Assembly: GCF_900010725.2 (NCBI RefSeq)
Contig: NZ_LR734869.1
Location: 24,287 to 88,286, forward strand
From: Planktothrix serta PCC 8927
GTDB lineage: Bacteria; Cyanobacteriota; Cyanobacteriia; Cyanobacteriales; Microcoleaceae
DNA: 64,000 nt
Direction of reading: 5' to 3'
Shown here: positions 33,854-43,075 of the stretch, in pieces
Numbering within the stretch: position 1 is the stretch's first letter
How the letters are laid out: the number at the start of each line of letters is the position of its first letter
Translations under genes and position numbers: made by a program
The notes under the pieces: generated by a model
What the model saw: the letters and a program-made list of their open reading frames with translations, nothing else
The model's database searches: none
What the model was told of the DNA's origin: nothing

Positions 33854-34756
33854 TCATGACTCACTTCGGGAGCGTAACTCTTCAATGGCTTTCAGACTTA
33901 ATCCCGTAACTTCAGCGATCGCCTGATTATTCAGTCGATCTAGTAGGTTTCGAGCAATACCACGCTTTTCTTCTTCCCGTCCTTCTTCCCGTCCTTCTTC
34001 GCGTCCTTCTTCCCGTCCTTCTTCGCGTCCTTCTTCCCGTCCTTCTTCCCGTCCTAGTGCGATCGCTCCTTGCTGATCGTAGATAAACATTTCCCTGCGT
34101 TCCAAATCTTCTAACTCCTCAGCAGTTAAGTCGGCTTGATTGGCAATTTCAAAAGCTCGGTGTAGTTCAGGAATATCGTCCATATTTTCAGGAATAGAAG
34201 TGAGCGATCGCGCAAATTTAATAAAGTAAATCCATTTATCCGCAATGGTTTCAAGCTGGTCGAGTTCTTTGGTAAACTTAGGCAACTCAACGAATACTAA
34301 CTCAATATCGTTATCACGATAGTACCAGCCTTCAGACTTCTCTCGATAAACAAAACGAGAAATCATTTGCTCCTGATCAGGGAACATTTCAAAATCAGTA
34401 ATCGTTAAAGCAATCACGGGTTTAAGCATTCGGTAGCCTTCTCCGGCTTGCAATTGAAAAGAGTATGTTTTCGCAGCATTAAACAAAACCCTTTTACCAA
34501 AAGACTGCACGTTTAAAACCTGCATTTCAATAATCACAAGTACCCCGTTATTCAGTCTGGCTTTAACATCGAGATAGGTATCTTTAAAACCTCGGATTTG
34601 AGGCGGTAAGTTGGGATTAATGATTTCTAAGTCTTCAATGGTAGAATTGCCTTCATAAACCAAGGCATTCAGAAAGCTAATCAGAATGTCTTTGCTTTCG
34701 GTAGCACCAAATATCTTTTTAAAAGCGTAGTCCGTTTTGGGGTTGATAAATCTCAT
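33854..34756 (-). CDS. Rpn-family PD-(D/E)XK nuclease
   Basis: The protein matches the Rpn recombination-promoting nuclease/putative transposase family: MRFINPKTDYAFKKIFGATE at the start, FKDTYLDVKARLNNG with the core Asp, VIIEMQVLNVQSF with the ExQ core, then TYSFQLQAGEGY and KPVIALTITDF. Near the C-terminus are seven tandem GREE units (about 33972-34057), followed by a helical tail AIAEVTGLSLKAIEELRS. The family start MRFINPK is at 34756; an in-frame ATG at 34786 lies at the end of the adjacent TnpB element and would add ten residues. Rpn proteins cut DNA and may shape recombination; variable C-terminal repeats are common. Confidence 0.87.
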   Translation of the reverse strand: MRFINPKTDYAFKKIFGATESKDILISFLNALVYEGNSTIEDLEIINPNLPPQIRGFKDTYLDVKARLNNGVLVIIEMQVLNVQSFGKRVLFNAAKTYSFQLQAGEGYRMLKPVIALTITDFEMFPDQEQMISRFVYREKSEGWYYRDNDIELVFVELPKFTKELDQLETIADKWIYFIKFARSLTSIPENMDDIPELHRAFEIANQADLTAEELEDLERREMFIYDQQGAIALGREEGREEGREEGREEGREEGREEGREEEKRGIARNLLDRLNNQAIAEVTGLSLKAIEELRSRSES

Positions 34757-34789
34757 GATTTTAGTCAAATCTGTTTGCTTTGACATACT

Positions 34790-34817
34790 CCCCCGTTAAA
34801 CTTCGTTGTAACGGGGG
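34790..34817 (-). other. Right-end hairpin of the TnpB element
   Basis: CCCCCGTTA and TAACGGGGG form a 9-bp hairpin overlapping the last codons of tnpB, followed by GAGTATGTCAA, the usual right end of cyanobacterial IS200/IS605 elements. This also marks the 3' region of the guide (omega) RNA expected from such elements. Confidence 0.7.
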
Positions 34818-35719
34818 ATTCTTAAACTCACATTTAAGATTTCCTGTTTCACAAATTCTTGACTAGGTGTTACCACCCCCGTCAGACCATCTCCACAGGC
34901 ATTTTCTAACACGCCATGCCCTAGCGCGTTATTTTCTATACCCCGATTTCTGATAACTTGTGCTGCTGCTACGTCTCGATGGGTTTTGTAACCACATTCA
35001 GGACAATCATGTTCTCTGATATCAAGAGTCTTTTTACCTATAAGTAAACCACAATTAGGACAGATTTGTGATGTGTAATTCTTGTCAACAGTCGCTAGAA
35101 ATTTATCCAAACCTAAATCAATCCCTAACGGATGACCCCGAAAAGGAACATCGGGAATATTAACCTCTAACTGCATGGAAAGCATCATAAAATAACCTGA
35201 TGCTTTTCTGACAATACGGGCTTGTTTGACTTCAAACCCTTGAGGAATTTCTCTGGACTTTCTAAACTTTACCCATCCCAATTGAGGGAATTTGATTTGA
35301 TTCCCTTTCACACAATTTTGGAGCATTTGAGGATAGACATAAGAGCGCATCCTGTACTGATTTTTGAAGCGCGGGAAGCCTAACTTTTTAGACTGCATAT
35401 CAGCAAACGCTCTATCTAAAGTCCTTAAAACTTGTTGTAAGACTTGAGCGTTTACTGATTTCAGCATTTTGTTAGTTTTCTTGGCTTCTGTTAGTGCTTT
35501 AGCTTGATTGTGATAATTAGGATAAGGTGTATCGGCAGGGATAATATATTCTTGTTTTAGGGAGCAAGCGTTAACAGGAGATTTTCGAGATGCCAACCAA
35601 TCCTTACGCTCTCTTAAGGCATAATTCCAGACTGAACGACAAATATTTAAGGTATGTTCTATTACCTCAATTTGTTGCTTGTTTGGAATTAACTTGTACT
35701 CGTAAGTTACGGTTAGCAT
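34796..35719 (-). CDS. tnpB: TnpB with in-frame internal deletion
   Basis: At 307 residues it is about 100 shorter than normal TnpB, the RNA-guided nuclease of IS200/IS605 elements. The N-terminal half is normal (YEYKLIPNKQQIEVIEHTLN, FPRFKNQYRMRSY), and the first RuvC Asp is present in LGIDLGLDKFLAT. Then the sequence jumps to VDKNYTSQICPNCG, so the segment with the RuvC-II Glu is lost. The zinc ribbon (CPNCG ... CPECG) and last Asp (THRDVAAAQVI) remain. A catalytically dead but perhaps DNA-binding product is possible. No tnpA is nearby. Confidence 0.88.
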   Translation of the reverse strand: MLTVTYEYKLIPNKQQIEVIEHTLNICRSVWNYALRERKDWLASRKSPVNACSLKQEYIIPADTPYPNYHNQAKALTEAKKTNKMLKSVNAQVLQQVLRTLDRAFADMQSKKLGFPRFKNQYRMRSYVYPQMLQNCVKGNQIKFPQLGWVKFRKSREIPQGFEVKQARIVRKASGYFMMLSMQLEVNIPDVPFRGHPLGIDLGLDKFLATVDKNYTSQICPNCGLLIGKKTLDIREHDCPECGYKTHRDVAAAQVIRNRGIENNALGHGVLENACGDGLTGVVTPSQEFVKQEILNVSLRIPRYNEV

Positions 35720-35907
35720 CGGTTCGACCTTAGAATTATGCTTTTGTTAGTTTAACAAGTTCTACACAGGATATCAACTTGTGTAAAAAGTCTCCTGATC
35801 GCCTCAGAAGGTAACTAACGAACTTGACAAACGCCGCCCGAAATGAGATAATGTCGATAGGGCTGATATGGGCATACACTTGATTTATTATTCAACGTCC
35901 GCAACCC

Positions 35908-36849
35908 TTAACTCAGATCAAAGCTTTCCTCCAGCCAAGTTAAGATTTCAGCATTCACCCGTTCTGGACATTCATCATGGGGGCAATGTCCAGCATTTTC
36001 TAACTCTATTAATTTCAAATTAGAGTGATATTGTAAATATTGACGAGGGTTAGCCAATTGAAGGGGAATTAATCGATCTTGTAAACCCCAAAGTAACAAA
36101 ATAGGAACAGTTAATTGGGGAAATAGCGTTTTAACTGAAGGCCCTAAGTGAGGACTCCCCATCGTTTTAAAAATAGAACAAAACGCCCGTGCTGCACCTC
36201 GTTCCAAAGCAGGAGTGACTAAAATTTCAACTAATTCATCAGTAATAGCATTGGGATTATCATAAGCTAACTGTACCCAACGACGAACAAAACTAGGACG
36301 ACGAGCCAGAGCAAAAAATAATCTTAAAACCGGAGGAGAAGCCACAATATTTTGTACCGTTTCCACCACCGGAACCATCCAGGGCGGTAACATTTCCAAT
36401 TGAATTCCAGGGTCAGGAAGACTAATTAAAACTAATCCTTTCGCTAATTCGGGATATTGGGAAGCCACCATCAAACTGATTAAAGAACCAATGGAATTTC
36501 CCACTAAAATCACAGGTTGTCCGATAAAAGTCTTCCAGAAGTCATAGACTTGATCCACCCATAACTGAGCACTGTAGGGAGCGATCGCTTTTTCCGAACC
36601 CCCGAACCCCAATAAATCCAAAGCATAAACCGTGTGAACTTGACCCAATTCTGCTAAATTGGATCGCCAGTGTCCAATCGATGCCCCAAATCCATGTAAA
36701 AAGATCATCGGGTAACTGGGAAGAGAAGACGGGGACAAACGAGGGCGACTATAAGCGTAGCGAATGCGCCAACCTCGCCAAATCCAGTCCCGTTGACAGC
36801 CGATTTGGTCTTTCCAGCTTGCGAAACTAACCAAACTTCCTCCCCTCAA
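35908..36849 (-). CDS. Alpha/beta hydrolase
   Basis: A 313-residue alpha/beta hydrolase: LHGFGASIGHW as oxyanion-hole HG motif, the DLLGFGGSEK strand, the nucleophile elbow VGNSIGSL, a C-terminal LLLWGLQDRLIPLQ with the acidic residue, and the catalytic His in ENAGHCPHDECPE. The cap region contains VPVVETVQNIVASP. The pattern is of cyanobacterial hydrolases related to haloalkane dehalogenase or MhpC-like enzymes; substrate is not known. It reads toward the TnpB element and is divergent from infC. Confidence 0.88.
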   Translation of the reverse strand: MRGGSLVSFASWKDQIGCQRDWIWRGWRIRYAYSRPRLSPSSLPSYPMIFLHGFGASIGHWRSNLAELGQVHTVYALDLLGFGGSEKAIAPYSAQLWVDQVYDFWKTFIGQPVILVGNSIGSLISLMVASQYPELAKGLVLISLPDPGIQLEMLPPWMVPVVETVQNIVASPPVLRLFFALARRPSFVRRWVQLAYDNPNAITDELVEILVTPALERGAARAFCSIFKTMGSPHLGPSVKTLFPQLTVPILLLWGLQDRLIPLQLANPRQYLQYHSNLKLIELENAGHCPHDECPERVNAEILTWLEESFDLS

Positions 36850-36987
36850 AACATAACTTTACAATTTCTAATGTTAACGTTTCTGGAATTTAGGTTAAAT
36901 TTGGGACTAAATACCGATGGGAATGAGTACAATAAGGAATTGTAGATCCATATAACCATCCTAATTAATCGCTTGCAAACTTCTTTA

Positions 36988-37521
36988 ATGCCTGTGACCG
37001 ATAAAAAAATCAATCGCAATTTGCCTCCAATTAACGAAAATATCCGGTTTCCCAAAATCCGGGTCATCGATGCAGATGGCGCTCAACTTGGGATTCTCAC
37101 ACCACGTGAAGCCATGCGGATGGCGGAGGAAAAAGAACTCGACTTGGTATTAGTCAGCGACAAAGCCGACCCCCCGGTGTGTCGGATTATGGACTATGGC
37201 AAGTATAAGTACGAACAGGAAAAGAAAGTTCGAGAAGCCAAGAAAAAACAACACACCATTGATGTTAAGGAAGTCAAGATGCGCTACATCATTGACGATC
37301 ACGATTATAAAGTGCGCGTCAATCAAGCCAAACGCTTCCTGCAATCTGGGGATAAAGTCAAAGCCACCATTATGTTCCGGGGTCGGGAAATTCAACACAG
37401 TCACCTTGCTAAGGCTCTCCTCGACCGCATGGCCGTTGACTTACAAGAATTGGCTGAGGTGCAACAAGAGCCCAAACAAGAAGGACGTAGCATGATGATG
37501 TTGCTCTCGCCGAAGAAGTAG
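36988..37521 (+). CDS. infC: Translation initiation factor IF-3
   Basis: IF-3 binds the 30S subunit, checks initiator tRNA and start codon, and prevents early 50S joining. The 177-residue product has the N-terminal domain ([53 protein letters not shown]) and the C-terminal domain ([38 protein letters not shown]). I chose ATG 36988 (MPVTDKK), the common cyanobacterial start, over an upstream in-frame TTG at 36973. It stands alone rather than with rpmI-rplT. Confidence 0.96.
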   Translation: MPVTDKKINRNLPPINENIRFPKIRVIDADGAQLGILTPREAMRMAEEKELDLVLVSDKADPPVCRIMDYGKYKYEQEKKVREAKKKQHTIDVKEVKMRYIIDDHDYKVRVNQAKRFLQSGDKVKATIMFRGREIQHSHLAKALLDRMAVDLQELAEVQQEPKQEGRSMMMLLSPKK

Positions 37522-38040
37522 AAGTTGGCTGTTCGCTGTTGACGGTTGACTGTTAACCGTCAACTGTTAACCGATACCTACTACAAATCGGCTAAACTCT
37601 ATCTGGGAATGTCGCAAGAGGACTCCCGTTAACCTTCGGTTTAACGGTGAGATGAATTGCGACCAGCAAATAAACCGACCCAAGGGAGACGATTAAATTA
37701 AAACGTGTGTTAAAATGAAAGAACCAATGCACCCAAGTGTGCCTAGAGAAGCAAGATTGGTGGTTCTCGCCAGATAAAATGTCCGACCAAAAAGAAATAC
37801 CTGACATCAGGGGCGGCATAGTTTATGAAAGAGAAATCGAAACATAATCCCAGTTTTGTTGTCTGCTGCCGGGCAGTCAGTTGACGTTAAACAGATGCTT
37901 GTGGAGGGGAATCTGGACGGGGTTTTAAGTCAGAGATGACTTGAGACTAGACAAACCCAATGAAGCAAGAATCTCCCGTCGAGCGCGTAGCTTGACGGTG
38001 AGAGTGTCAACTTAGACATACAAAGGGGTTTGGGCATCGC
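37522..38040 (+). other. Gap with hairpin and IS200/IS605-like relic
   Basis: Just after infC a hairpin with arms GTTGACGGTT (37538-37547, 37555-37564) probably ends the transcript. From about 37590 to 38015 the sequence shows remains of a TnpB-type element: a frame related to the TnpB C-terminus broken by stops, then GAAGCAAGAATCTCCCGTC, a GAGCGCGT stretch, and GTGAGAGTGTCAA, the pattern of such elements' right ends. A second cruciform-like block (CCCGTTAACCTTCGGTTTAACGG) lies at 37625-37650. No intact gene remains. Confidence 0.5.
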
Positions 38041-41000
38041 ATGGACAAGCCAGTGAGTAGTTCCGCTCTGGTGGGACAAGGGGTGCTGCGGGGACTCAAT
38101 CTCCGTCAGGAAGAAGTAGAAAGAACCCTACTGATGTTTTTAGTCTATACCTTGGCATCAGTGGGGTTAATTTGGTTAGAACTGAGTACCGTTGGCTTAT
38201 TTCTCGATGAATACGGTGCCGATAAATTGCCTTGGATCTATATCGCTAGTGCGGGGATGGGTTCAGGGTTAGGTTTTGTTTATTCATCGCTGCAAAAAGT
38301 CTTTCCCATGCGTCGGGCAATTGTGATTATCTTTGTGATCATGGCAATTCCCCTATTTTTATTTCGTTTGGGAATTGGGTTATCCGATGTCAAAATATTA
38401 GGGTTAAGCGTTCAATTTATTACCCTATTTTTAATGTGGTTGTGGGTGGAAGCTTGTTATGTTCTCAACGACTTAAATAATTCCATCACAGCCAACCAAC
38501 TGTTTAATATTCGAGAAATTAAACGCACTTATCCCATTATTAGTAGTGGATTTCTAGTCGCTGGGGTAATTAGTGGTTTTTCTCTCCCCCTACTGTTAAG
38601 AGTCGTTGGACTCAATAACGTTACTCTAATTTCCGGGGTTATGGTACTCCTAGCCGCTGGAATTTTATTTTATCTCTCTCAACGCTACGGTCAATCTTTC
38701 CCCGACTCTACACGCTGGGTACCTGAAGACGAAGAACAAGAATTTAGCACCCGCAACCTCAAAGGCCCCGTCTTGGGTTATGTGATTCCTTTAGTTTCCT
38801 TTTTTGTTCTCGCAGAAGCGTTATATGTCTTAGTTGATTTCCAATTTTTTAGTCAATTGGAATTTCAAAATGATACAACCGGAGCCAGTGGAATTGTTAG
38901 CTTCCTCGGAGTTTTTGAGGGGATTTTAAGTGTTTCTCAAGTGTTAACCCAGTGGTTTGGTTCAAGCCGTTTGGTGGAACGCACGGGGGTATTTGTCACT
39001 GCAATTGTTTTACCTGTAGGAGTCATTCTTTTAGGCACTTTTTCCTTAATAGGTGGGATCACCGGAATGTTTTCTGTGTTTGTGGGATTTGTGATCCTAC
39101 GGTTTTTGGATGAATTATTCCATTACACCTTAATTGAAACTACCGGAGCCGTTCTATTTCAACCCCTACCGGATCACGTTCGCAGCGATATTCAATCAAT
39201 GGTGAACGGGGTGTTTGAACCCATGTCAACGGGGGTGACGGGGGTATTAATTTTAATTACCCTCTGGCTGACCCGTGTGATTTTACCCAACTCGACATTA
39301 ACAGAGTTACAGAGTCAACAGGGATTAGTGTTCGTGGGTCTGATCGTTCTCATGGCCTTGGTCTGGTTATTTGTGGTTTGGTTAATTCGAGCGCAATATG
39401 TGAGTTTACTGGTTCGTAGCGCCGAACGCGGACGGTTGAGTGTCTCGGACATCGATATGCCTCAACTCAAACGCAATGTGGTTGAAACCCTGAAGAAACC
39501 CGGAGAAGAAGCGGATAAACGTTCCTGTATTGAACTCCTGAGTCAACTGGATGCCAAAAATGTTGGGGAAACTCTGGTTCCTCTGCTGAGTAGTCTAGCC
39601 CCTGGGTTACAGCGTCAGAGCTTGGAAATTATGCTCAACCATCCAAATCCAGCCTATTTGGAGGAAATTCGGGCTTTTACTCAAAAACCCTTGCCCCCGG
39701 AAGTCCTGGCCCTGGCTTTACGATACCTATGGTTAACTGAAACCAGTCCTGATATTGAGCAGTTGCGTCCCTATCTCCAAAACAAAGTTGATCCCGTTGT
39801 TCGGGGAACTGCCGCCGCCCTAATTTTACGTCGAGGCGATCGCGAACAAAAGGCCGTCGCCACTAATACCATCCGGCGCATGATTACCTCCCATCAAGAA
39901 CGGGAACGGGTGATGGGGGTTCGCGCCCTGGGAGAAGCCGATTATTTACAAGGACTCCGGCTCTATCTTAACGATTTATTACAAGATGAATCTTTGCGGG
40001 TGCGTTGTGCATTGTTAGATGTGATCGCTTCAACCCATTTGGAAGAATACTATCCCTCTTTGATGAAAGCCCTGTCCTATCGTTCTACACGCGATACAGC
40101 CTTACAGGCGTTAGTCAGATTGGGTAATGAGGCAATTCCTCTATTAGTACAACAGGCTAGTGATATCTATAAACCCGATTTAGTCCGGTTACAGGCTTGG
40201 ACAGCCCTGGGCGAAATTGCCACCACCGAAGCCCTTGATACCCTGATCAGTGAGTTGATGATTTCCTGGGGAACGACCCGGCGCAATATCCTGAGAATAT
40301 TACTTAAAATTCCTCAAGATGCTGGAATTGAAGGGGTGTTAGATCGGGTGGGCCGAACAGGGGTGGAAGTTTTAATTGAGCAGGAATTAACCTTCATCGG
40401 TCAAATTTATGCCGCCTTGCTGGATTTGTCCTTGGAAAAACCCATACTGTCCGACTCAGAAGATTCCGATACCTTTGACCCCTTCGATCCCGGCGTCCCC
40501 GATCTGCAAGCTCCCCAACAGTTATTAAAACGCGCCTTGGAGGGGTTAGAAGTTGATGCGGTGGATCGGTGCTTTTTGTTAATGAAGTTTTTGTATCCCC
40601 ATAGCTCCATTCAAGCTGCATCTTTTAATATTCAGTCCAATTCCTCTTCTAACGTGGCACGGGGTTTAGAAATCCTGGATAATGTCGTCGATATTGCCAA
40701 TAAACGAGCCTTAATTAGCATTCTGGATCAGCACTCTAAATTAGAGAAACTCGATAATTTATCGGATTTAGTCAGCTATCATCCCCTAAAACCGAGCGAT
40801 CGCCTCCGCCGTTTGTTAGAATTTCGTCATTTTCTCTCAGACTGGGCCTTGGCTTGTTGTTTCCATTTAGCCAGCAGCGCCCGATGGAGTTTAACGGCTG
40901 AACAAGCCCTGATGTGTTTGCGTCACCCCACCGGGTTTGTCCGAGAAGCTGTCTTAGCATATTTAAAGATTGCCTCTCAACGGGCTTTGATAGAATTATT

Positions 41001-41079
41001 GCCAATGCTACAAAATGATCCCGATCGTTTAGTCGCAGCCCAAGTTGAGGAATTTATGGTACAGCTTGGAGTTAAGTAG
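38041..41079 (+). CDS. ATP/ADP-translocase-like protein fused to HEAT repeats
   Basis: A 1012-residue protein. Residues 1-460 contain about 11-12 membrane segments in a major-facilitator-like pattern of the ATP/ADP carrier (NTT/Tlc) type (LNLRQEEVERTLLMFLVYTL, VEACYVLNDLNNSITANQLF). Residues from about 480 to 1000 consist of HEAT-type helical repeats (RGTAAALILRRGDREQKAVA, LLDVIASTHLEEYYPSLMKA). HEAT arrays bind proteins and suggest regulation or scaffolding of the carrier. It precedes a cyclic-nucleotide-binding protein by 120 bases in the same direction, so they may work together. The transported substrate is unknown. Confidence 0.8.
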   Translation: MDKPVSSSALVGQGVLRGLNLRQEEVERTLLMFLVYTLASVGLIWLELSTVGLFLDEYGADKLPWIYIASAGMGSGLGFVYSSLQKVFPMRRAIVIIFVIMAIPLFLFRLGIGLSDVKILGLSVQFITLFLMWLWVEACYVLNDLNNSITANQLFNIREIKRTYPIISSGFLVAGVISGFSLPLLLRVVGLNNVTLISGVMVLLAAGILFYLSQRYGQSFPDSTRWVPEDEEQEFSTRNLKGPVLGYVIPLVSFFVLAEALYVLVDFQFFSQLEFQNDTTGASGIVSFLGVFEGILSVSQVLTQWFGSSRLVERTGVFVTAIVLPVGVILLGTFSLIGGITGMFSVFVGFVILRFLDELFHYTLIETTGAVLFQPLPDHVRSDIQSMVNGVFEPMSTGVTGVLILITLWLTRVILPNSTLTELQSQQGLVFVGLIVLMALVWLFVVWLIRAQYVSLLVRSAERGRLSVSDIDMPQLKRNVVETLKKPGEEADKRSCIELLSQLDAKNVGETLVPLLSSLAPGLQRQSLEIMLNHPNPAYLEEIRAFTQKPLPPEVLALALRYLWLTETSPDIEQLRPYLQNKVDPVVRGTAAALILRRGDREQKAVATNTIRRMITSHQERERVMGVRALGEADYLQGLRLYLNDLLQDESLRVRCALLDVIASTHLEEYYPSLMKALSYRSTRDTALQALVRLGNEAIPLLVQQASDIYKPDLVRLQAWTALGEIATTEALDTLISELMISWGTTRRNILRILLKIPQDAGIEGVLDRVGRTGVEVLIEQELTFIGQIYAALLDLSLEKPILSDSEDSDTFDPFDPGVPDLQAPQQLLKRALEGLEVDAVDRCFLLMKFLYPHSSIQAASFNIQSNSSSNVARGLEILDNVVDIANKRALISILDQHSKLEKLDNLSDLVSYHPLKPSDRLRRLLEFRHFLSDWALACCFHLASSARWSLTAEQALMCLRHPTGFVREAVLAYLKIASQRALIELLPMLQNDPDRLVAAQVEEFMVQLGVK

Positions 41080-41198
41080 TGATAAGAATTATAGAGTGCG
41101 GAGTACAGACTACAGAAGTTAAGATTTCCCCCCTGTTCCCTGTTCCCCGTTCCCTGTTCCCTCCTAAAATCTGAATTTTTTAATTTTTTAGTAAACTT

Positions 41199-41684
41199 AT
41201 GTTAACTAGCGTTGAACGCCTTTTATTTGTCAGGGGTGTCCCGATTTTTAAAGAATTACGAGACGATTTTCTCGTGCGTCTAGCATCAGTAATGGATGAA
41301 TTATCCTTTCCGGCTGAACATAGTATTTTTACTGAAGGCCAAGAAGGGAGAGCGCTCTATATTGTGGTTTCTGGACGGGTGCGAGTTCACATTGGCGATC
41401 GCAATTTAGCCGAGTTAGGAAAAGGGACGTGTTTTGGCGAAATGTCTTTATTTGATGCTGAACCTCGTTCAGCCACCGTTAGCACCTTAGAAACCTGCGA
41501 ATGTCTAGTATTGACCCAAATGCAACTCTATGATGCTATTGATGAAACCCCCGGAATTGCGATTAATATTATTCGCTTATTATCTCGACGAATTCGAGAA
41601 CTGAATCAAAAATTAAACCCTCCCACTCCCAACCCGACCGTCGAGGGAAGTAAAGTTGTTGAACTGCGACCTTCGGCGGGATAG
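41199..41684 (+). CDS. Cyclic-nucleotide-binding domain protein
   Basis: The 161-residue protein is essentially one cNMP-binding domain: VRGVPIFKELRDDFLVRLAS, FTEGQEGRALYIVVSGRV, then the phosphate-binding cassette FGEMSLFDAEPRSATV, with the Glu and Arg that bind cAMP or cGMP, and a C-helix with NIIRLLSRRIRELNQKL. No HTH is present, so it is not a Crp-type regulator on its own. Following the HEAT-fused carrier, it may be its soluble sensor. The two end positions suggest a shared transcript. Confidence 0.9.
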   Translation: MLTSVERLLFVRGVPIFKELRDDFLVRLASVMDELSFPAEHSIFTEGQEGRALYIVVSGRVRVHIGDRNLAELGKGTCFGEMSLFDAEPRSATVSTLETCECLVLTQMQLYDAIDETPGIAINIIRLLSRRIRELNQKLNPPTPNPTVEGSKVVELRPSAG

Positions 41685-41730
41685 TCCGTCAGTCAGCATT
41701 TTCAGGAGGATAACCCTTCACCCAGAGTGT

Positions 41731-42702
41731 ATGTCTGATCTCGAAAAAAACTGGTTTCAGTTAACAGTCCGTATTAAAAGCTCCGTGATTCCAGCAATTA
41801 TGCCCCGTGTGATTTTATGTACAACATTGGGCATGGTAATTTCTCTATTAGCTCATCAAGGTTTTCCCTTACCCAGTGAAGTATTTAGCTATTTTATTTT
41901 TCCTGATTTAGTTCTAGGTTTATTGTTAGTTTTTAGAACAAATACAGCCTATGATCGATTTTGGGAAGGTCGAAAATTGTGGGGAACTTTAGTCAATACG
42001 GTTAGAAATTTTTCTCGTCAAATTTGGTTAATGGTTCCCGAAAAAGAGGTTAATGATACTGAGCATAAAATCGCTATATTAAAATTATTAGTTGCTTTTG
42101 CCGTTGCCACTAAACTTCATTTAAGAAGAGAAAAAGTTAATCCAGAAATTCAGGCTTTAACCTCCCCAGAACAGTATAAAAAACTGCAAACAATGAATCA
42201 TCCTCCTCTGGAAATTGCCTTTTGGATTGGCGATTATTTACAGGATCAAAATAAAAAGCATCACCTTCATATTTATCAATTAACCGCTTTATATAAACTA
42301 TTAGATACAATGGTTGATGTTTTAGGAGGTTGTGAACGAATTTCCAAGACTCCTCTGCCTTTAGCTTATCAAATTCATCTCCAACAAATTTTATTAATTT
42401 ATTGTTTAATTTTACCTTTAAAAATTGTCAACAATTTAGGATTGTTTACAGCATTGGTGGTGGGAATTATGACTTTTACCTTATTAGGAATTGAAGAAAT
42501 TGCTCGCCAAATCGAAAATCCTTTCGGTTATGACGAAAATGATTTACAGCTTGATGTAATTTGTCAAGCCATGTTCAAAAATATTGAAGATTTAGTTTCC
42601 CTCCCTCCCAGTGTTCAAAATTATGAGCAAGAAATCAAAGCTAAACTTAATGATATCGCAGTCGCCCAGGAAGTTAGGACTCCTACTGATTCAGAAACCT
42701 AG
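41731..42702 (+). CDS. Bestrophin-family chloride channel
   Basis: The 323-residue protein from ATG 41731 has bestrophin features: WFQLTVRIKSSVIPAIMPRV, VLGLLLVFRTNTAYDRFWEG, RKLWGTLVNTVRNF, and LLIYCLILPLKIVNNLGLFT, then the EEIARQIENPFGYDENDLQL motif that is nearly invariant. Such proteins form chloride or bicarbonate channels. The open frame extends upstream to 41656 overlapping the cNMP-binding gene, but the family start is at MSDLEKNW. In cyanobacteria and algae bestrophins are linked to bicarbonate movement; that role is inferred here. Confidence 0.9.
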   Translation: MSDLEKNWFQLTVRIKSSVIPAIMPRVILCTTLGMVISLLAHQGFPLPSEVFSYFIFPDLVLGLLLVFRTNTAYDRFWEGRKLWGTLVNTVRNFSRQIWLMVPEKEVNDTEHKIAILKLLVAFAVATKLHLRREKVNPEIQALTSPEQYKKLQTMNHPPLEIAFWIGDYLQDQNKKHHLHIYQLTALYKLLDTMVDVLGGCERISKTPLPLAYQIHLQQILLIYCLILPLKIVNNLGLFTALVVGIMTFTLLGIEEIARQIENPFGYDENDLQLDVICQAMFKNIEDLVSLPPSVQNYEQEIKAKLNDIAVAQEVRTPTDSET

Positions 42703-42736
42703 ACTTGTACCCCCCTATTCCCAATTCCCAATACCC

Positions 42737-43075
42737 TTATTCTTGAATAATCCGAAAAATGAAAGGATAAGAATAGGGTTTATCGGGATTAGAAACAACA
42801 GAAACAATCGCCAAAATTGGCATAATAAAACTAACGAGTCCCAAAACAACTAATAAAGGGAACCCAATTAATACAAAAGTGAGAAGCACAAAAATGAAAG
42901 CATAAATATATAAATTAATGTGAAAATTTAACGACTCTCTAGCATTGGCTTTGACAACGGGATCTTTAGATAAAAATAAAATAGCGATGGGAATTCCGAT
43001 CGCAACTAACGTAGCACTAAAAAAGATCGCACCATGACTCAATGCGGACAGAATCAGACGTTTATCTCGTTCCAT
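42737..43075 (-). CDS. DUF4870 membrane protein
   Basis: A 112-residue protein with three hydrophobic segments: LILSALSHGAIFFSATLVAI, FLSKDPVVKANARESLNFHI then YIYAFIFVLLTFVLIGFPLL, and LGLVSFIMPILAIV. The SALSHGAIF start and KANARESLNFHI stretch are characteristic of DUF4870. Function unknown. It faces the bestrophin gene tail to tail with a 34-base gap. The upstream GATTGGGAG-type context shows no clear operator. Confidence 0.85.
   Translation of the reverse strand: MERDKRLILSALSHGAIFFSATLVAIGIPIAILFLSKDPVVKANARESLNFHINLYIYAFIFVLLTFVLIGFPLLVVLGLVSFIMPILAIVSVVSNPDKPYSYPFIFRIIQE

Noticed and set aside
37150-37495. Frames opposite and within infC
   Set aside because: Shadows of infC, whose identity is certain.
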